Below are positions 9,585 through 20,683 of a DNA stretch of 64,000 nt, piece by piece; within the stretch, counting starts at the first letter, position 1; each line of letters starts with the position of its first letter. This DNA comes from Ixodes scapularis (lineage: Eukaryota; Arthropoda; Arachnida; Ixodida; Ixodidae), in assembly GCF_016920785.2 (NCBI RefSeq), contig NW_024609846.1, positions 119,811,473-119,875,472 of the forward strand. The letters run 5' to 3'. The notes under the pieces are model-generated. The model was not told where the DNA came from and ran no database searches. It saw only the letters and a list, made by a program, of their open reading frames with translations. Position numbers and translations under genes: made by a program.

Positions 9585-11277
9585 ACTAGTGTTACCAACT
9601 CAAAAATTGAAAACCCGCAGTTGGAATACCGAAAACCGCAAAAAACCGCTAAATCCAAAACGCAGCGCAAAATTGACTTTTTAGCATTTTTTTTTGCTTT
9701 GATTTTTGCCCAAAGGTATAATAACAGCAGTGTTGGAATTAACGCGTTACAAGTAACGACGTTACTGGTAACGCGTTAGTTTTTTTCTTTCAGTAACGTA
9801 ATAACATACTCGTTACAATCCCAAATGAGTAAACCAGTAAAGTAATGTCGTTATTATTTGACGGTATCTGCTATCAAATTACGTTACCCATTACTCGTTA
9901 CTTTTGATTAAAAATGGCAGCATGATAGTTTGAAAGTGAACTAATTTTTATTCTGCGCACTTTAAAGAGTGGCAAAGAAACACCAACAAAGTTATGTATA
10001 AACGACGTAATTTCAAACTCCCTCGAAGGCACTTTCAACATCCCCACAACCGGGATTAAAAGACGCGAGATTATCGCTTTGCGGAATTCCTGAGCGTCCT
10101 TGGTGCGGTCTTTGTATCGAAGCCACTAAGGCCACTGTCGCCGTGCCCTGAAGGAGCAGCCGTCTTGCTGGAAAGAGACGTCTATCAGAAGGCAACAGTC
10201 TGCCGCCGCTGGAAAGATTCTGCTTAATCGTCCCTAGCTACTCCAGCTGGTCAAGTCCTTCTCTTCAAAATAAATACATTCAAGTTCTGTCAACAACAGA
10301 AAGGATAAACTCTAAATTTGGAAGCATTGACGTTCCCATGCTTTTAACCAAAACAAGTGGCAAGGTTATCGCAGGATTGAAAGGCGTCCGTCACCAGAAA
10401 GACGTCACCATCTTTTAGAATCCCTGCCGCCGTGGTACAAAGGTGCGGTCTCTCGCTGGATAACGACTCCCGCTCAGAAGGTCCCCTTTCACTAAATCCT
10501 CTGGTCATCCTTTCTCCCATAGCGCCTCAAAAATTAGACGAAAGATTGCGTAACCACCACGGACGGCACCTTCTTTGTCTCGCACTTAGTTCCCAACTCC
10601 CTGGCATTCAAAGACCAAATTATCTATCGCTGGACGCTGCGCCCGCGTTATCCTTCTCGCAGTTCCTGGTTGTGTGTGAAGGCTACTATTAGTACTATAC
10701 CATTATTTTAAAGAGAAACATTCGTAGCAGTAATGTGGTGGCTTTCGTCTGCTTCACCCTTACTTTGTTGCTACCGGCGTAAAAAAAAAAAAAAAAAAAA
10801 AAGTTATTGGACATGAAAGACAAGCTTAGTGTAAAGAGCTTATAAACGTTCGCCACCTTTTTTAATCACATATACACGTAAAGATACTACGAGTACGCTT
10901 GTAATAATTACCAAGGTATGGCCGGTGGCACCGGTGCTATACTTTGTTTATAATCACCAATCATCTTCTTTGGTTATAATTATGGTTTATATTAAGCGAT
11001 CGGTGTCCTCTTTTCTCTGCTTGTGTAGCCTAAACCGGACTTCACTAAAACCGGTGTGGCTATGAGGTATGTTTTTTGTGAGCAGTCCGTGTACAGTTTG
11101 TCATGCAACTTCTGCCTCTAACCAACAAGGCCGTTTTGGAACGCTTGTTATAAAAGCCCCTTTTACTGCCATCTCGCACTCACTTTTCGTGCAAGATGGC
11201 AACGGCCACCGAAACAATGTTATTATGACTTGGGCTAAGTGTTATGCTTAAACTGAGGGAAACCAAGTCAGACAATT

Positions 11278-11367
11278 TGCTGTTTCAAATGTCTGCTCTG
11301 TATGCCGAAACCCAAGCTGCTGAGCACATCCAGAACGTCGAACTCTAATTTGAAAAAGCACATTAAG
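11278..11367 (+). pseudogene. BED-type zinc-finger exon of a hAT transposase
   Basis: Read in frame from 11278, the translation contains FKCLLC followed by STSRTSNSNLKKHIK, the C-x2-C and SNLKxH core of a BED finger. It ends at AAG directly before GTCAGT, a good splice donor. The frame is closed by a TGA 24 bases upstream, so no start codon is evident. Known: BED fingers sit at the N-terminus of many hAT transposases and bind the element ends. Inference: a surviving exon of the autonomous ancestor. Confidence 0.6.
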
Positions 11368-11788
11368 GTCAGTTATTCTTCAATGTCACTTACTTTTTTT
11401 TCGTTAAAATGTCGTAGTTAAGCTTTCTTGGTCAAAGGAACGCACCTTTCTTTCGAGATCGTTTTGTTAGTCGCACTTTTTCAGCTACATCTCAGAATGC
11501 TCATTACTGTAAGCTAGCGAAAAAGTCTTCGAAAACGGCTTAGTTTAGTTTACTTGTATATTTCAAAAGCAGGGTAAATGAATCGTGGACGTTATATATA
11601 AACACGCCTATTTGATATATGTTTAAGTTTGCGATTTATTTAGACAGTTGTTTTTTTTCTATGCTAATTCGTGATGCAGTTTATTTAGTTAATATTTCGT
11701 TGTTCCACACTATTGACAACTAGAAATTAACAGCGATGCTTCGCCTCAGTCCTAATTGCTTTTCTTTTCCGCTAGTCTCCATTCGCAG

Positions 11789-12016
11789 AAGCTGTCAGAG
11801 TTCGCGGTAATTTCAGAGAAACGAAAGACCGGAGCTACAACCCACTTTCCCAACACACCCTTGCTGAAGCAGAGGAAGATCGACCGTACGCATCAAACTC
11901 CCGTTCCTCAAGAACTGTTCGACAATCTTATAGAGACGTTTGTGGTTGAGACTCTACAGTCATATACTAACAGCTGTCGTATACTAACAGTGAAACACGA
12001 AGTAACGACAAACTAA
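11789..12016 (+). pseudogene. Second hAT transposase exon, truncated at the element end
   Basis: After a pyrimidine-rich stretch ending TTCGCAG (acceptor) the frame reads KLSEFAVISEKRK and later PQELFDNLIETFVVETLQ. The latter resembles the segment that follows the BED finger in hAT proteins, where a helix introduces the dimerisation/catalytic region. Splicing from 11367 to 11789 would be phase 0. The frame stops at 12016, a few bases before the 3' terminal region, so an internal deletion fused this exon to the end of the element. Confidence 0.5.
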
Positions 12017-12232
12017 CGTAAAAGTAACGTCCGGTAGTCATGGCAAGTAACGACACCGGTGTTTCGTTACATTTGCGAAATTATAACGGGGCTCTGTAAT
12101 GCGTTACTATTTTCCGAGCTAACGAGTAACGATATTTCGTTACTTATTTTGGGTAACGGGCACAACACTGAAAAACAGTACAGATCATATCAACTTGATG
12201 TCATCTGAAAAGAAGCTTTCCTTCCGTTTTGA

Positions 12233-12585
12233 CTAGAAATTTGTCACGCCACGCCACAGTTCACCCAGGTGATCTGAAGCCAAAACTGCGGAGTGAGCGA
12301 ATTCGAACATGGCAAGGACCCTCAGTAGTGCGTGACTGGTCAGACTTCCGTTCAACTCGTAGAGTCGTCTGCCTGCCAGAGGAGAAAGAGCGGCATAAAC
12401 ATGCTTCTCCGTTGCAGCGGGCGACCAAATCCTCGTGCTTCGCAGATAGTTCCCTTCTGCAATAGCGGCAGCTGGCTTGTCTGCTATCACCAGGAACCTC
12501 CAGTAGGACTAGGCATGCAGTCTTAAAGTTTGGGGTCTTGTAGCCAGTCTTTTCTAAACTGTTTAGCGTACTTCACCGGGCCCAT
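12233..12585 (-). pseudogene. Zinc-finger N-terminus of a transposase-like protein (decayed)
   Basis: From the ATG at 12585 the minus strand reads MGPVKYAKQFRKDWLQDPKL and then a stop. In a shifted frame further on is CRYCRRELSAKHEDL. Together these resemble the KYxxxFRxxWL plus CxYC..L.AxxxDL arrangement found at the N-terminus of hAT-like and related zinc-finger proteins of arthropod transposons. At least one stop and one frameshift separate the parts. The rest of the gene is missing; the nested hAT occupies the interior. Confidence 0.45.
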
Positions 12586-12913
12586 TTCACCAAGCAGTGA
12601 CAAAAACGTGCACGCACAAAACAAGGAGGCATGTTCCGATATTCGACGTCTTAATGTTTTGATAACGTCACAAGCGTTACTCTCACTGACCAGAACATTA
12701 CTGACAGTAAGCAAAGATGACTGTGGCTGATTATGGATATGACTGGTGCATAGTTGACAGTAAATCGATATAAAACTTCTATATCTCTCAAAAACGGCCA
12801 AGATTACATAAAACCGGCTAAAATCCCGCCGCCCGCGAAACAATAATTTATCCCGCTAAACAGAACCAAAAACCGCTAAGTTTAGCGGGAAAACCGCTAA
12901 ATTGGTAACACTG

Positions 12914-13173
12914 CTAATGCAGCATAATCTCTAAATCCCATAATTAGAAATAAAAATGTAGAGCCCATTCATTTCACGTGAAGATGGAGGACCAGGGAAG
13001 CCGTTATCTTTACGACAAATTTACCGCAGCTCAGTTACGACAACTATACGACATCTATACGATTTACATATGATTGCAATGAAGACTCGTGCACGACCTC
13101 GCTGTTTAATTGTCTGTTTAATTCTTCGTGACTAAAGTGATTATTGCCTTATGGTCACTTAGGTAAACCGCCA
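12914..13173. other. No gene seen
   Basis: AT-rich flanking sequence without recognisable motif. Confidence 0.45.
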
Positions 13174-13345
13174 TTGGTTGTGGGCTACGGGCCGTTCGTC
13201 GAATGACGATTCGTAACAGGGCAATTCGTAGCAGGGCAATTGGTTGTGGGCTACGGGCCGTTCGTCGAATGACGATTCGTAACGGGGCAATTCGTAGCAG
13301 GGCAATTGGTCGTGTAGGGCAATTCGTCATAGGGTTATTCGTCGC
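13174..13345. repeat. Tandem repeat, 65-bp unit with inner GGGCAATTCGTAGC-type iterations
   Basis: ATTGGTTGTGGGCTACGGGC at 13174 recurs at 13239, and a third partial unit follows (ATTGGTCGTGTAGGGCAATT). The inner motif (G/A)GGGCAATTCGT is itself iterated. Confidence 0.85.
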
Positions 13346-13709
13346 TATGGCGTCCAAAATGGGTTTTCTTATTCTAGTTTGTCTTTTTTTACGAAAGTTT
13401 AGAGGAATTAGGGGAAAGGGGAGGGGATGGAACGTGCATGTATAAAATATAGAGTTCCAAGAAAAGTTTGAACACCGCCTTCTTGTCCGCGTTCTTTTGA
13501 AGTTTCGGAAAGCTCATAGGCTTTTCTTCTAAACATTCATGCTGTGTTGTATCCTGTTAGTATAGTCCATTGGTTGTATGTTCACTTCGGATACATTCTT
13601 CCTAAACGCGAGGTTGATAAAGATATATACACGTTGATAAATACACATTCTGTGTTGGTCGTTGGTACACATAAACGTGTTAGTATACGACTATTTTAGG
13701 TTTTACAGC
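13346..13709. other. No gene seen
   Basis: AT-rich sequence with a loosely repeated ACGTTGATAAATACAC-like segment near 13620-13650. Confidence 0.4.
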
Positions 13710-13752
13710 GACTTGGGCTCTTTATCAGCGATGCTGATAAAGAGCCCAAGTC
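13710..13752. repeat. Perfect hairpin, 20-bp arms, 3-nt loop
   Basis: GACTTGGGCTCTTTATCAGC (13710-13729), loop GAT, then its exact reverse complement to 13752. A further direct copy of CTCTTTATC follows. A stem with so short a loop is not a usual microRNA precursor. Confidence 0.95.
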
Positions 13753-15234
13753 TCTTTATCGGCATCGCGGAAGAGAAAGTGAAAAAGGTTAGATCGGCGC
13801 ATTCTGCCCCCAGCTTCGTCACGCAGCGCACTCTTTCTTAGCTGAAATAAGTCAATGACCGTAGATGGTAACAAGGGCACTGGATAAATTGCCTATCTAC
13901 GTTGGGTAACAATGTCGCCAAAATGGCGTTCTGTTTATCGGCCACAACATACATGCTGCCAAGGTGGCGCCGCGCAGAATGAGTATGCATGAGTGTTTCG
14001 TTTACCCGGTTCTTCCTGATGACATTCACCGCCTGCGCGTCATCACCACCATTTTAATTAGGACGAAGCCGATGAGGAAAAATTAACTCCGCTAATTTTC
14101 CGGTTGGGAGAGAAGGGGGGGGGGGGGGGGTCCGAAAAAAAGCATTCCATGCGTTAAAATGCGATGTGCGCAGAGAGAATGAGTGATTAAAACGTCATGC
14201 TCATTGTTCCTTTTGTTTCTGTTACTCTAATCGTATTACGAGCTTTTGCTGCGATACCTCTATACCTAGCCGTGATTAACTGTCTCCGTGTTCCGCAGTA
14301 ACTCTCATACTTCTTTTTAAAACTAACGTGCTCCAAACGAGGCATATCCGCAAATAACTCTTGACATCGTGTGAGCCACAAACATCGTGTTTTTTTATTT
14401 TTTTATTTTTTGATACGAGTTGAGTTACTGCAGCCGCTGCGTTGTATGGCGCGCATCCATCGAATACGGTAACGACGATTGACCCGGCAGCGCAATCCGA
14501 ACAATGAATGAGCAAGTTCCGTGGCACAGATCACGGCGCTCTGTTCGGTGTCCCTGCTTTCTTTCGAAACGTCTTTCTGTCGACTGGCGTTTTCCAGAAT
14601 GTGACCATAATGCAACCAAATGCAAAGGTGCAAGCGAGCTCCTTCTCGTTCCCCTTCTCCGGGGATTATTTTCGTCATTCCAGAATGTCTAGAGATCGTC
14701 TTGATTGGCCCACCGCCTCGCACTCTGCGGGAAAGCGCGCAGGCATTTCCTATGGAGCGAACCAACGCCGCAGAGTGCCGTCTGGATGACAGCATCTATG
14801 GCGGACCATGACGCGGGGAACCGATACGACGCCGCATTCGTATGACGCCGAGCAGGCGCTGATAGCGATCGGTGCGTGCGCGCTTTCCTCGTTAGGTGCT
14901 TTCGCGTGCTAGATGAGAGCAGATTAGAAGCGCTGCTACTGAGCCTTCTCTCGTCTCACCTACACTCAGTCCAGAGCATCTACTTTCTCGCAAAGCACCC
15001 GGGGGAGTCGATCGATGCAATCTACTGAGGGAGCCAGAAGGGAAGAAACCACGAATTAAAAAGAAATGTTTTATTTAAATCGGAATAATTTGATTTAAAC
15101 CGCCTTAGCTAGAAGATTCTGACTAGCTATCATTACGGTCTTTTTTTGGGTTTTTTAACAGGGCAGATTGATTTATAAAACCGTCCGATAACTGATAACA
15201 TTCTGTGAGAACGGCATTTTTCTAACTTAAAGTA
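13753..15234. other. No gene recognised
   Basis: Contains a poly-G run near 14116-14130 and a T-rich run near 14390-14410. Between 14400 and 14810 frames are open on both strands, but codon content and composition show no protein family. Confidence 0.4.
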
Positions 15235-15971
15235 CAGGGTGTCCCCCCCCAAAAAAAATGTACAGGTGTATTTTTTTCTTTGTACTCCTCCAAAATAAAC
15301 TACGCATTGTTAAACGCTCATTTTCCGCCTGAAGGTGGTGCTAAAGGTCCGAACTAGAGCCACTGAATGAGCTGCGCTTAGAGTGTCGGTATTCCGTTCT
15401 CCGACATTTTTGTGGGCGCCGCCATTTTGGCTCGTATGCAGAGCAGACGCAACTGCCGATCGTCATGATTCAAACGTGCGACTTCCTCAGCAATAGATGG
15501 GGTGTTAGGAAGCTCGTGGAATATTGCTTTGCTCCGTCACGAACTGTTTAAACATTTCTGGAGGGTGGAAAAGCGTTTCCTGTGATTTCAGACAAAGCTT
15601 CAGATAAGTGGCCACCATGATTTTAAGACACAATATGGCCAGTGCAAAGTTTCTGCACTAACCGGTATTTTATTCAAAAAGTTACGAGTGATTTTCAGAA
15701 AACTTCAATGGGAAAAGGGCGGCCGACGGAGATTTCGAATACATATGGTGCTCTATGACGCCAGTTACAGAAAACGAGCTATAATATGGGCCCCATTTTC
15801 CCATTGAAACTTTCCGAAAAACACTGATAGCTTTTAAATACGGCTAGTGCTGAAACTTTGCCATCTGGTTGGGACCGAGCGCTGCATTCAGGCGGAGAAT
15901 GAGCGTTCGGTTAATGCGTAGTGTAATTTTGCGGCGAAACATCACTGTAGATTTTTTAAGAGGACACCCTG
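15235..15971. repeat. Foldback family C, copy 1 (CAGGGTGTCC ends)
   Basis: Ends TACAGGGTGTCC (15233) and GGACACCCTGTA (15973) with a TA on each side, as in Tc1/mariner-type insertion. The arms are long: CTACGCATTGTTAAACGCTC on the left and its counterpart near 15900-15925 on the right, continuing inward to TTCAATGGGAAAA. The left arm is interrupted by MITE B copy 3. Related copies lie at 29160 and 58140. Confidence 0.75.
15356..15644 (-). mobile_element. MITE family B, copy 3 (one end lost)
   Basis: Begins AGAGCCACTGAATGAGCTGC and runs through GACGATCGGCAGTTGCGTC (complement) to the conserved GACACAATATGGCCAGTG. The other terminal repeat is absent, and the sequence returns to foldback family C at 15645. 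Confidence 0.8.
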
Positions 15972-16762
15972 TACAGTCTAATTAACGACGTTTTATTGAT
16001 GTAACCTCCACCATACTAAACCAAAAACAGGTTGTTTTTTCTTCTTTCTTTTTTAACTGATTTTATGTTACGTGATTGACGAAAGAAGTGGAAGGGTAGA
16101 AAGAAAGCTCAATGTTCGGATTTGCTCGGAAGATCGCCGGTTTTTGCTGGTGCTCACCATGATTTCCCTCTCGCTCAATGATTCTTCGGTTTCATTACCA
16201 AACAAAAACACAGAAAACAACACATGAAATGGTAACCAACTTGTAAATAAAAACTATTTTCGAATTTTTTTTTTTGTACGTTAAAGGTTTTAGTTATTTA
16301 TTTTAAAATGCTGTCAGTCCCTCATGGGACTATGATAGGAATAGGCATTACCGCTTCCTGGCAAAATACACACAAAAGAAAAAAGCAACACACACTAGAA
16401 TAAGAAATACACGATAAAATGTGCTAACCAATTTTCGGATGGGTTGGCACACTGCCGGAACAAATTCAATGATTCACGCATTATTTGACTGAATGATAAA
16501 CTAGAATAACACAAACCCAGAAGCAAAGCGCGTACAATAATATTAATAAGAATAAAAAAAAATTATCGTAGCAAAACTGATCTCATTTAAATCCCGATTT
16601 AAGCTACGATTTTTATCACGATTTAAAACGCCCTAGTTTTTATTCTGCGACCCTGGAGGAAGCTGGGATCTGTCTGCGCTGTTGCACTGAGCCTGGCGTT
16701 TCACCGCGCCTAGTCAACAGTGCCACGAGAGTTTTGCGGGAAAGTAGATGCTGCGGATATCG
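15972..16762. other. No gene seen
   Basis: AT-rich, with T- and A-runs (about 16265, 16555). No reading frame or element end recognised. Confidence 0.45.
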
Positions 16763-17140
16763 TAGTGGCACTAAATAAGCTATATATGTGATTCAGAATA
16801 ACGAGTTTTCAGCCATGGATAGATGAATGTTAATGGCTGTGCCATTTATAACAGGCGGTAGCTTGCGCCACCTAGACTCTTGGTGTTTACCTCAAAGTCA
16901 TCTCAGAAAACGATTTTCCGGTCTCTATAAATGTTAAAACAGTCCGCGGCAGAGCAAAACGATATCGCTCAAATTTCCTCACACAATATAAAAAGCATAA
17001 AAAGGAGTTTTTTTGTTTTTTTTTTCCTTAAGGTACGTTTTTTTTAAGGTGCGTTGACCACAAAAATGCCGGCGCCCGCAAGATAATCGGGGAACGGAGT
17101 GACAGCTAGTACTCTAAGCGTAGCTTTTTCGGTGGCTCTA
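16763..17140 (+). mobile_element. MITE family B, copy 4 (diverged)
   Basis: Opens TAGTGGCACTAAATAAGCTA and closes CTAAGCGTAGC...GGTGGCTCTA. The interior is more diverged, with an insertion of about 50 bp and T-runs. The terminal inverted repeat is still plain. The flanking 8-mers do not match. Confidence 0.75.
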
Positions 17141-17745
17141 GTGTTACTATGGAGCCTGCAACGCGTCTCCGACTGGAGCGTTTACCGCCTCCAAAAAAAT
17201 GGTCCCCCCCCCCCCCCCCCCCCCCCCCCCGCAATCCATACCCTCTTCTATAAAGTCACAAAGCCTGCCAGTTCGACGACGGAGCCATAGAGTGCCCTGT
17301 CGCAGATTTGGGCAGCGAGGATCTGGTAGCACAGAGAATCGAAGAGCTATTTCTCGGGGAATCTGGACGTCAGCGCACAGTTTTTGCAGCGGCGAGGATT
17401 CGAAACACACTTGTTCGCTCGGGAGAAGTGTGTTTCGGCGTCTTGCCGCAGCGGGGCGCCATTCACGTGGCTCTCCTCTCATTCGTTGTTTTCCACTCCA
17501 CCTTTTCCATTTCGGCGGCCGCTTCTCGTGGCGATCTGCCAGGCTTTGACAGTATATAGGAGGCTATGCTCAATCTCTCCTGGTGACGTCATACAAATGT
17601 CAAGCTGTTGCCGACAGCGATCCTGGCAGCGTGACACTCCGGCTTTTATGACGTCATTCGTTGCCACTTTGGAACCACTTATGGGCGGGATGGGACGCCA
17701 AACACGACCATTCGGAGACGCGCTCCAGGCACCGTGGTCTTTGTG
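17141..17745. repeat. Inverted-repeat segment with a central poly-C run
   Basis: GGAGCCTGCAACGCGTCTCC near 17150 is matched in inverse by GGAGACGCGCTCCAGGCACC near 17715-17735. A C-run of about 28 lies at 17202-17230. Frames open on both strands are GC-driven and have no motif. Confidence 0.45.
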
Positions 17746-17927
17746 GGCACGCTACAGCCACAGGCTAAACCAATCGTGCACGATCATAGGAACGCGGTGC
17801 CTTCTTTGTGCGCCAGCGGTCGGCGACAGCAAAAAAACGACAAGCGCCGTGACGACGCACTTTGGGCGCTGTTTGATCTCGTATCGTCGGCTATATGATC
17901 GGACTTAAAGTCTACTAGAGAGGCCGC

Positions 17928-18187
17928 AGTGATGAAGTGAAACGATCGAAAAGAGAGGCTCCAAGAAGCCAAGATGGCGGCGCCCATCTCAGGGGCTCTG
18001 ATCGGGGAGGAGGGAGTGCGAGAGCAAGGATGCTTACAGGGCTTTCCTCGCGCGATTGCTCGTGCAAACAGAAAACCGTGTGCAGAGCTCTAGACGCTTT
18101 CAGGCAGCCGTGCATGGGTGCCGCCATAACCGACCTTCAGTTTTTTTGTTTCCTCTTATTCCGTTCGCTTCACTTCATCATTGCCAC
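17928..18187. repeat. Foldback segment of the ATGGCGGCGCCCAT family
   Basis: GTGATGAAGTGAAACGATCG ... ATGGCGGCGCCCAT on the left is mirrored by ATGGGTGCCGCCATAACCGA ... CACTTCATCA on the right. The same module occurs once at 3830-3905. Confidence 0.65.
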
Positions 18188-18919
18188 AGCCGGACAGGAA
18201 ATTGCCACCTCAGGTGCTACTGTGTCCTTCCCTCCAGCATAGGACTTTGTGGAGGCTCGTCGACACCCGCTTCAGTGGCTAGGCATCTCGGCAAGGCGTG
18301 ACTTTAGGCAAGGCAAGGGAAGTTCGGCAATGGCGGCTCAATCTGGCGCGTGTTTGAAGCGTCTATACACAGCATTCCAATATCTTCCAGTACTCAGCCC
18401 AGCACGCGCATTTTCGTCGCTTCGGAAAGCGAGCAAATCACGCGCCATACGCACGAACATTGAATATGGAGCCGGTCAGGAGCCCTTTTTTCCACCCTTA
18501 TCAAAACTCTTATTCAGCTGGGGCTGCAGTCAAAGCCACAAGCGCGAGCTAGCCCGTGCTCCTGGCTTTGAGACGTGCATTTTTAGCGCGAGTGCTCGTT
18601 CTGTGGAAGAACACTTCAAAAGCTCGAGCTCTCGTGTTTGGGGCATTGGCTGCAGTCTCAACTTAAAAGGGTACGGAAGCCAAACTCTGGCTGGCCGCAA
18701 TTGCGCGCGAGCGCAGGCTGAACTGTGATTTAGCACGTGCGCACTTATAAGCGTTTCCACTGCTTATTTTTATAAGCAGTGGAAACGTCTAGAGACAATT
18801 GCAAGCATGGCGCCCCGACTAGTGCGCCATCTGTGCCCCATGAGTGCAAGCACGTGCAGCTTGCGCGTGAACATACACGAGCAGACACATGGCGGCGGTA
18901 AGTAGCGGTTAGTGGCCTT
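18188..18919. other. No gene recognised
   Basis: Contains an inverted repeat AAGCGTTTCCACTGCTTAT / ATAAGCAGTGGAAACG near 18748-18787. An open plus-strand frame at 18249-18728 has no motif. Confidence 0.4.
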
Positions 18920-19631
18920 GCTTGCAATCACTGATCTCTATGACAATTGCTGGATCGCGTTTGCCCGCTCCACGAATGCGGTCACTGGCGGCCATCTTTT
19001 TGGTAGAGTCATATTACCTCTAGCCTAGGTACAGCTGCTGCAGCCACTATCATCCATCCATGGCAGACAACGTTGTGGCAGTTGTGGTGGCAGGCTGCCA
19101 TCAAAATAGCGTGGGTGATATTTCGTGCTTGATTGAAATTGCTTGACGAAGCATGTTTTTGAAACCAGGCGTGAACGGTAGCCCGATCTTTGAGGACCCG
19201 GTGAAAGTTTCACGAAATCGCAGCGCCGGGGAAATCGCAGCACAGCACACATCGAAAGTCGCATCGAAAGAAGCATCGAAAGCAGACGCCGGTACGGAGT
19301 CTCTTTTCGATGCGAGCTGCGCTGTTTTCTCCCGGTGCTGCGCTTTCGTAGAACTTTCGTCGGGTCCTCAAAGATGAGGCTACCTTTCACGCCGGGCTTC
19401 AAGAATCTGCTTCGTCGAACAACTTCAATCAAGCACGAAATATCACCCACGGTACAGTGTACTAGAACTATGGCAATTTTATGGGAGCCTGCCTCCGTTG
19501 CGCTGTCCGCCATATTACTATGATGGAGATAATATAACTCGACCAAAAAGATGGCCGACCGTGGCCGCACTCCCGTCCATAGGCGGAGCTGGTCAAACGC
19601 AAATAGGCATGGAGATCAGTGCTTGCAATCG
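18920..19631. repeat. Foldback element with arms of about 300 bp
   Basis: The left arm (CTTGCAATCACTGATCTCTA at 18921, GGCCATCTTTTTGGTAGAGT near 18991, GACGAAGCATGTTTTTGAA near 19145, TTTGAGGACCCGGTGAAAG near 19189) reappears inverted on the right arm out to about 19631. The centre near 19250-19320 is rich in ATCGAAAG repeats. The many open frames inside are by-products of the symmetry. Confidence 0.8.
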
Positions 19632-20337
19632 TCCATAGGCACCCGTGGGCTCGCGCAACTTGTGCGCCGATCAAGCTGTGCACGCGTGGCTGTCACCTTC
19701 ACTGAAATGCCAGAAAAGTAAAAGTAGGCTTGGGGCCTGCGCGTCAGCTTCCCCGCTGCGCAAGGGGTGGACCAAACCACCAAACATTGCAAACATCGCG
19801 GCCAGTAAATGCTAAGCCACCCCCCCCCCCCTCAAAAAAAAAAAAAGGAAATTGATATGAAAAAGGAAAAAAAACTTTATTGACGCAATTAAAACGATAA
19901 TAAATTTTAAAAATAAATGAACAACAACAAATAAAAAAAGAGTAAACTAACAAATAAATTAGCGTATGTTCACCGTCCCAGCACAAGTTAAAATTCCGAA
20001 TCAAGCCGCTTTTTATTTTTTTTCGTGGGGGACCCGAGGGGGGGGGGGGGGGGGGGACTTTTTATTGTTATTACGACACAAATGTCGAGGGAACTCATGA
20101 GGCTGCCAGAAACGTGGCCCGCATGTCTTCCCATTAGTGTCCACCAAACTCCGTTTCCCAACTTGGCAAAGAGCGAACGCTACGGGCAAGCCAACCAGAG
20201 TGACCGAGCGAAGCACCCGACTGTTCTCGCCGCGAGGCCGACGGTCCGCTGTCGCGTGCCTCTGTCCGACGCCCCGAATGACTCGTCGGGGCCGTAGCCC
20301 TTCGTCATTCGCCCAGTTAGGATGAGTTACGTTACGG
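19632..20337. other. No gene; low-complexity runs
   Basis: C-run near 19820, A-run near 19833-19845, AT-rich stretch with AATAAA repeats 19860-19960, and a G-run at about 20039-20056. No motif in the open frames. Confidence 0.45.
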
Positions 20338-20530
20338 CTCGTTCACACCCAAGTCGACGATGCGGTGGAGGCTGCATGCTCGTTGGACCAGTCAGACCTT
20401 TCGCCACGTGATCACGTTCTCGCCCAAACCCACGTGCAGAGAGTGGAGTGAGGTGATGAGATGGAGGCGACCGATTGGTCCGTCGAGTACGTGTCTCCCA
20501 GCGCACTGTCAGCGTAGGGGGAACACCCGA
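20338..20530. repeat. Dispersed module shared with 35.3 and 40.3 kb
   Basis: CGTTCACACCCAAGTCGACG ATGCGGTGGA ... CACGTGATCACG ... GATTGGTCC ... GCGCACTGTCAGCGTAGG is similar in order and spacing to each unit at 40320-40734 and to 35340-35525. Confidence 0.6.
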
Positions 20531-20583
20531 CGCGCGCAAGGCCACTACGTGCCCAGAGTGCGGCATAAGCGAGGCTCGCTCAC

Positions 20584-20683
20584 CGCATAGGTACTGCTCC
20601 CCTCGCACGAGCCGCAGCGTCGCCGGCAGCAGGAGCGCCCACACGGCGAAGGCCCAGGGGAACGGCAGAAGGGCTCTCCTCAT
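20584..20683 (-). CDS. Candidate first coding exon with signal peptide (unknown secreted or membrane protein)
   Basis: The ATG at 20683 starts a frame of 33 codons plus one base that ends at a GT donor (GTGAGC, first base 20583). The peptide begins MRRALLPFPWAFAVWALLLP and continues ATLRLVRGEQYLC: a basic start, a hydrophobic core of about 14 residues and a plausible cleavage site, i.e. a classical signal peptide. Codons are strongly GC at third positions. A phase-1 exit is common for signal-peptide exons. The start has G at -3; the frame stays open upstream, but the nearest in-frame candidate starts there are not ATG. The rest of the gene would lie at lower coordinates or outside the window, and I could not identify it. 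Alternative: a chance frame in CpG-rich DNA. Confidence 0.5.

Larger units (their letters stand above)
9728..12170 (+). mobile_element. hAT element nested in the outer element
   Basis: Ends are CAGTGTTGGAATTAACGCG and, inverted, CAGTGTTGTGCCCGTTACCC. The flanking 8-mers AATAACAG (9720-9727) and AAAAACAG (12171-12178) match at 7 of 8, as for hAT insertions. Subterminal clusters of GTAACG/CGTTAC are present on both sides. At 2443 bp it encodes only a BED-finger remnant and lacks the RNase-H-like transposase domain, so it must be mobilised in trans. It also contains a poly-A run near 10783-10802. Confidence 0.85.
9587..12913 (-). mobile_element. Outer hAT-like element, carrying a decayed zinc-finger gene and a nested hAT
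   Basis: It opens TAGTGTTACCAA (9587) and closes TTGGTAACACTG (12913), inverted ends of hAT type. Subterminal repeats of the form ACCGCTAAA/TTTAGCGGG occur at both ends. With the inner hAT removed it is under 900 bp. The only coding remnant is on the minus strand at 12585-12233. No target duplication was found at the ends, so it is old or the ends are altered. Confidence 0.65.

Noticed and set aside
19025..19570. 181-codon minus-strand frame and other long frames at 19.0-19.7 kb
   Set aside because: They arise from the symmetry of the foldback element; no domain and no bias.
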